64,000 nucleotides of DNA from Corynebacterium sp. ACRQK. Lineage in GTDB: Bacteria; Actinomycetota; Actinomycetes; Mycobacteriales; Mycobacteriaceae. The notes under the pieces were generated by a model. The model ran no database searches. It was not told the origin of the DNA and was given only the letters and a program-made list of their open reading frames with translations. The stretch lies in assembly GCF_022345965.1 (NCBI RefSeq), contig NZ_JAKRMU010000003.1:186001-250000 (forward strand). Reading direction: 5' to 3'. The translations under genes were made by a program, and so were the position numbers. Of the stretch, positions 62,234 to 64,000 are shown piece after piece. Numbering within the stretch: the stretch's first letter is position 1; each line of letters begins with the position of its first letter.

Positions 62234-63361
62234 CTAGCGTTTAAAGATCTTGGTGACCAACCCGCCGACGACCACGCCCGCGGCTGCGCCGACACCAAGC
62301 AGGCCGGCACGGTTGGCGTCGGTGCTTCCCGCACGCACCTCCTGGCGTACGCGAATGACAGCAGCCGGGGGTGCGTCCGGGCGCAGGTTAGCCAGGGCTT
62401 CCGGCGTAGTTGCAGCCCACGCGGAGCAGTACAGCAGGATGCGCCAGATGAAGTACATCAGCACCATCACACCGATCACCGGACCGAAGGCGGCGCCGGC
62501 GGGGTTGGACAGTGCATTGGAGAAGAACACGGTAGCGAACTGCTTGAAAACCTCGAACAGGATCGCGCCGATGATAGCGGCCTTCACTGCGGACTTGCGG
62601 GGCACCTTAGTGCGCGGCAGGTAGAGGATCATCCAGAAGAACACGCAGAAGTTGGCGATCAGCGCCACCAGCAGAGCCACCGCGAAGGTGATGTAGCGAA
62701 TGCCCGGCACGTCGGCCAGCCCGACTGCATCCAGCAGCTGGGTGGTCAGTCCGGAGTTACCGATGGTGGTAATAGCAAAGGCGGCGATCAGGGAGACCAA
62801 CAGGCCGATCAGGCCGATCAGGTCTTTGATCTTGCCAGATACGAAGCCGGCAGGCTTGCCGTCGACCTTCCACATCTCGGAAACGCCCAGGCGCAGGTGG
62901 GCGATCCAGCCCAGCCCGGTCCACAGGGCCAGCAGAAGACCGATGGAGAACACGGACTTCCTCTGTTCGATGGACTGTTCGATGATGGTCTGCAGCACCT
63001 CGCCCATGTTGCCTTCGCCCAGGTTGGCGACCTTGTCCATGACGTCGTTCAGCAGCTTCTCGTTGCCCGCCAGAATCATGGCCGTCACGGCCAAGGTCAG
63101 CATCATCAGCGGGAAGATCGTCATCACTGAGAAGTAGGTGATGCCAGCGGCGTACTGGTTGCCGCCCTGTTCGGTGTACCGATCCTGCATCCGCAGCACG
63201 TGATCCAGCCACGGCCATTTGTCGCGGTACTTATCCAGCGGGCCTGGATCGTCCTTGCGGGATCGCTCCACGCCGTAGTTATCCAGCTTGTTTTTGTCAG
63301 GATCGGTGGTCGCCAAAGGGACGGCCCTTCCTTCCGGTCGTCTCGTCTTGAAGATTCTCAC
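62234..63361 (-). CDS. YihY/BrkB-family membrane protein
   Basis: A 375-residue protein, in the position of Rv3335c. A polar N-terminus of about 60 residues precedes the family core with GITYFSVMTIFPLMML and six TM helices, ending with a PAGAAFGPVIGVMVLMYF-type helix. A short C-terminal tail carries another hydrophobic stretch. The family was once named tRNA-processing ribonuclease BN, wrongly, and its function is not settled. The GTG start lies 3 bp beyond a perfect 13-bp inverted repeat. Confidence 0.9.
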   Translation of the reverse strand: MRIFKTRRPEGRAVPLATTDPDKNKLDNYGVERSRKDDPGPLDKYRDKWPWLDHVLRMQDRYTEQGGNQYAAGITYFSVMTIFPLMMLTLAVTAMILAGNEKLLNDVMDKVANLGEGNMGEVLQTIIEQSIEQRKSVFSIGLLLALWTGLGWIAHLRLGVSEMWKVDGKPAGFVSGKIKDLIGLIGLLVSLIAAFAITTIGNSGLTTQLLDAVGLADVPGIRYITFAVALLVALIANFCVFFWMILYLPRTKVPRKSAVKAAIIGAILFEVFKQFATVFFSNALSNPAGAAFGPVIGVMVLMYFIWRILLYCSAWAATTPEALANLRPDAPPAAVIRVRQEVRAGSTDANRAGLLGVGAAAGVVVGGLVTKIFKR

Positions 63362-63364
63362 ATT

Positions 63365-63397
63365 AGTAAAGCACGGCGGGGGCTGCCGTGCTTTACT
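63365..63397. terminator. Perfect 13-bp inverted repeat between trpS and the YihY gene
   Basis: Arms 63365-63377 (agtaaagcacggc) and 63385-63397 (gccgtgctttact) pair perfectly around a 7-nt loop. On the minus strand it follows the trpS stop by 19 bp and ends 3 bp before the YihY start. It lacks a pure T run beyond the stem, though the stem itself ends in TTTACT. It is best read as a terminator for trpS; an operator or a translation-blocking hairpin for the YihY gene is also possible. Confidence 0.65.
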
Positions 63398-63416
63398 GTT
63401 TCGCGTTGCTGTCTTA

Positions 63417-64000
<584 letters not shown>

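Overview
The window is about 64 kb of a high-G+C actinobacterial chromosome and almost certainly comes from a Corynebacterium. Gene order follows the block shared by mycobacteria and corynebacteria: secA1, hpf, comF, lpqB, mtrB, mtrA, tmk, sahH, then manA, pmm, a DUF3499 gene, whiB2, a GDP-mannose pyrophosphorylase, wbbL, rmlD and an LCP gene. The second half carries the corynebacterial acyl-CoA carboxylase locus (birA, accD, accE, maf, a rhodanese gene, accBC) and a salvage block (pnp, pmmB, upp, add). The species cannot be fixed from the sequence. The single aberrant accD and the lack of a second accD beside it would fit a lipophilic, fatty-acid-requiring lineage, but that is inference.

Layout: 1-2.2 kb holds the end of rsgA, two small conserved genes and an Rv3235-like gene. 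2.2-13.2 kb is a minus-strand block for protein export, ribosome hibernation, MtrAB-LpqB envelope signalling, dTMP and methyl-cycle metabolism. 13.3-22.9 kb covers mannose and rhamnose supply for arabinogalactan and lipoglycans, WhiB2, and LcpA. 23.4-30.9 kb is more accessory: two tandem paralogous ABC-2 exporters, an HNH/DUF222 protein, a LuxR-type two-component system and a short-chain dehydrogenase. 31-33 kb is an A+T-rich insert with three unrecognised genes (secreted, lipoprotein, cytosolic). 33-45.2 kb holds a fused purK-purE, a PH-domain protein, birA, the acyl-CoA carboxylase genes, a prpDC pair without prpB and a Cj0069-like ATP-grasp gene. 45.2-52.2 kb holds glpK, an M20 amidohydrolase, pnp, pmmB and upp. 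52.3-58 kb holds a small helical protein plus NlpC/P60 gene pair, a 56-residue microprotein, an Rv3311-like gene and a decaying set of membrane-protein genes (two pseudogenes and one intact paralogue). 58-64 kb holds a CUT2-type ABC importer, add, a YihY/BrkB gene and the 3' part of trpS.

The most notable points are the A+T-rich three-gene cassette, the PurK-PurE fusion that keeps a Shine-Dalgarno and start codon for purE, a J-domain-like gene broken by three shifts that all fall at homopolymers, a carboxyltransferase subunit missing conserved segments, and a recurring -10 box 7-8 nt before the start codon that points to many leaderless mRNAs. I saw no rRNA, tRNA, CRISPR array, IS element or prophage.
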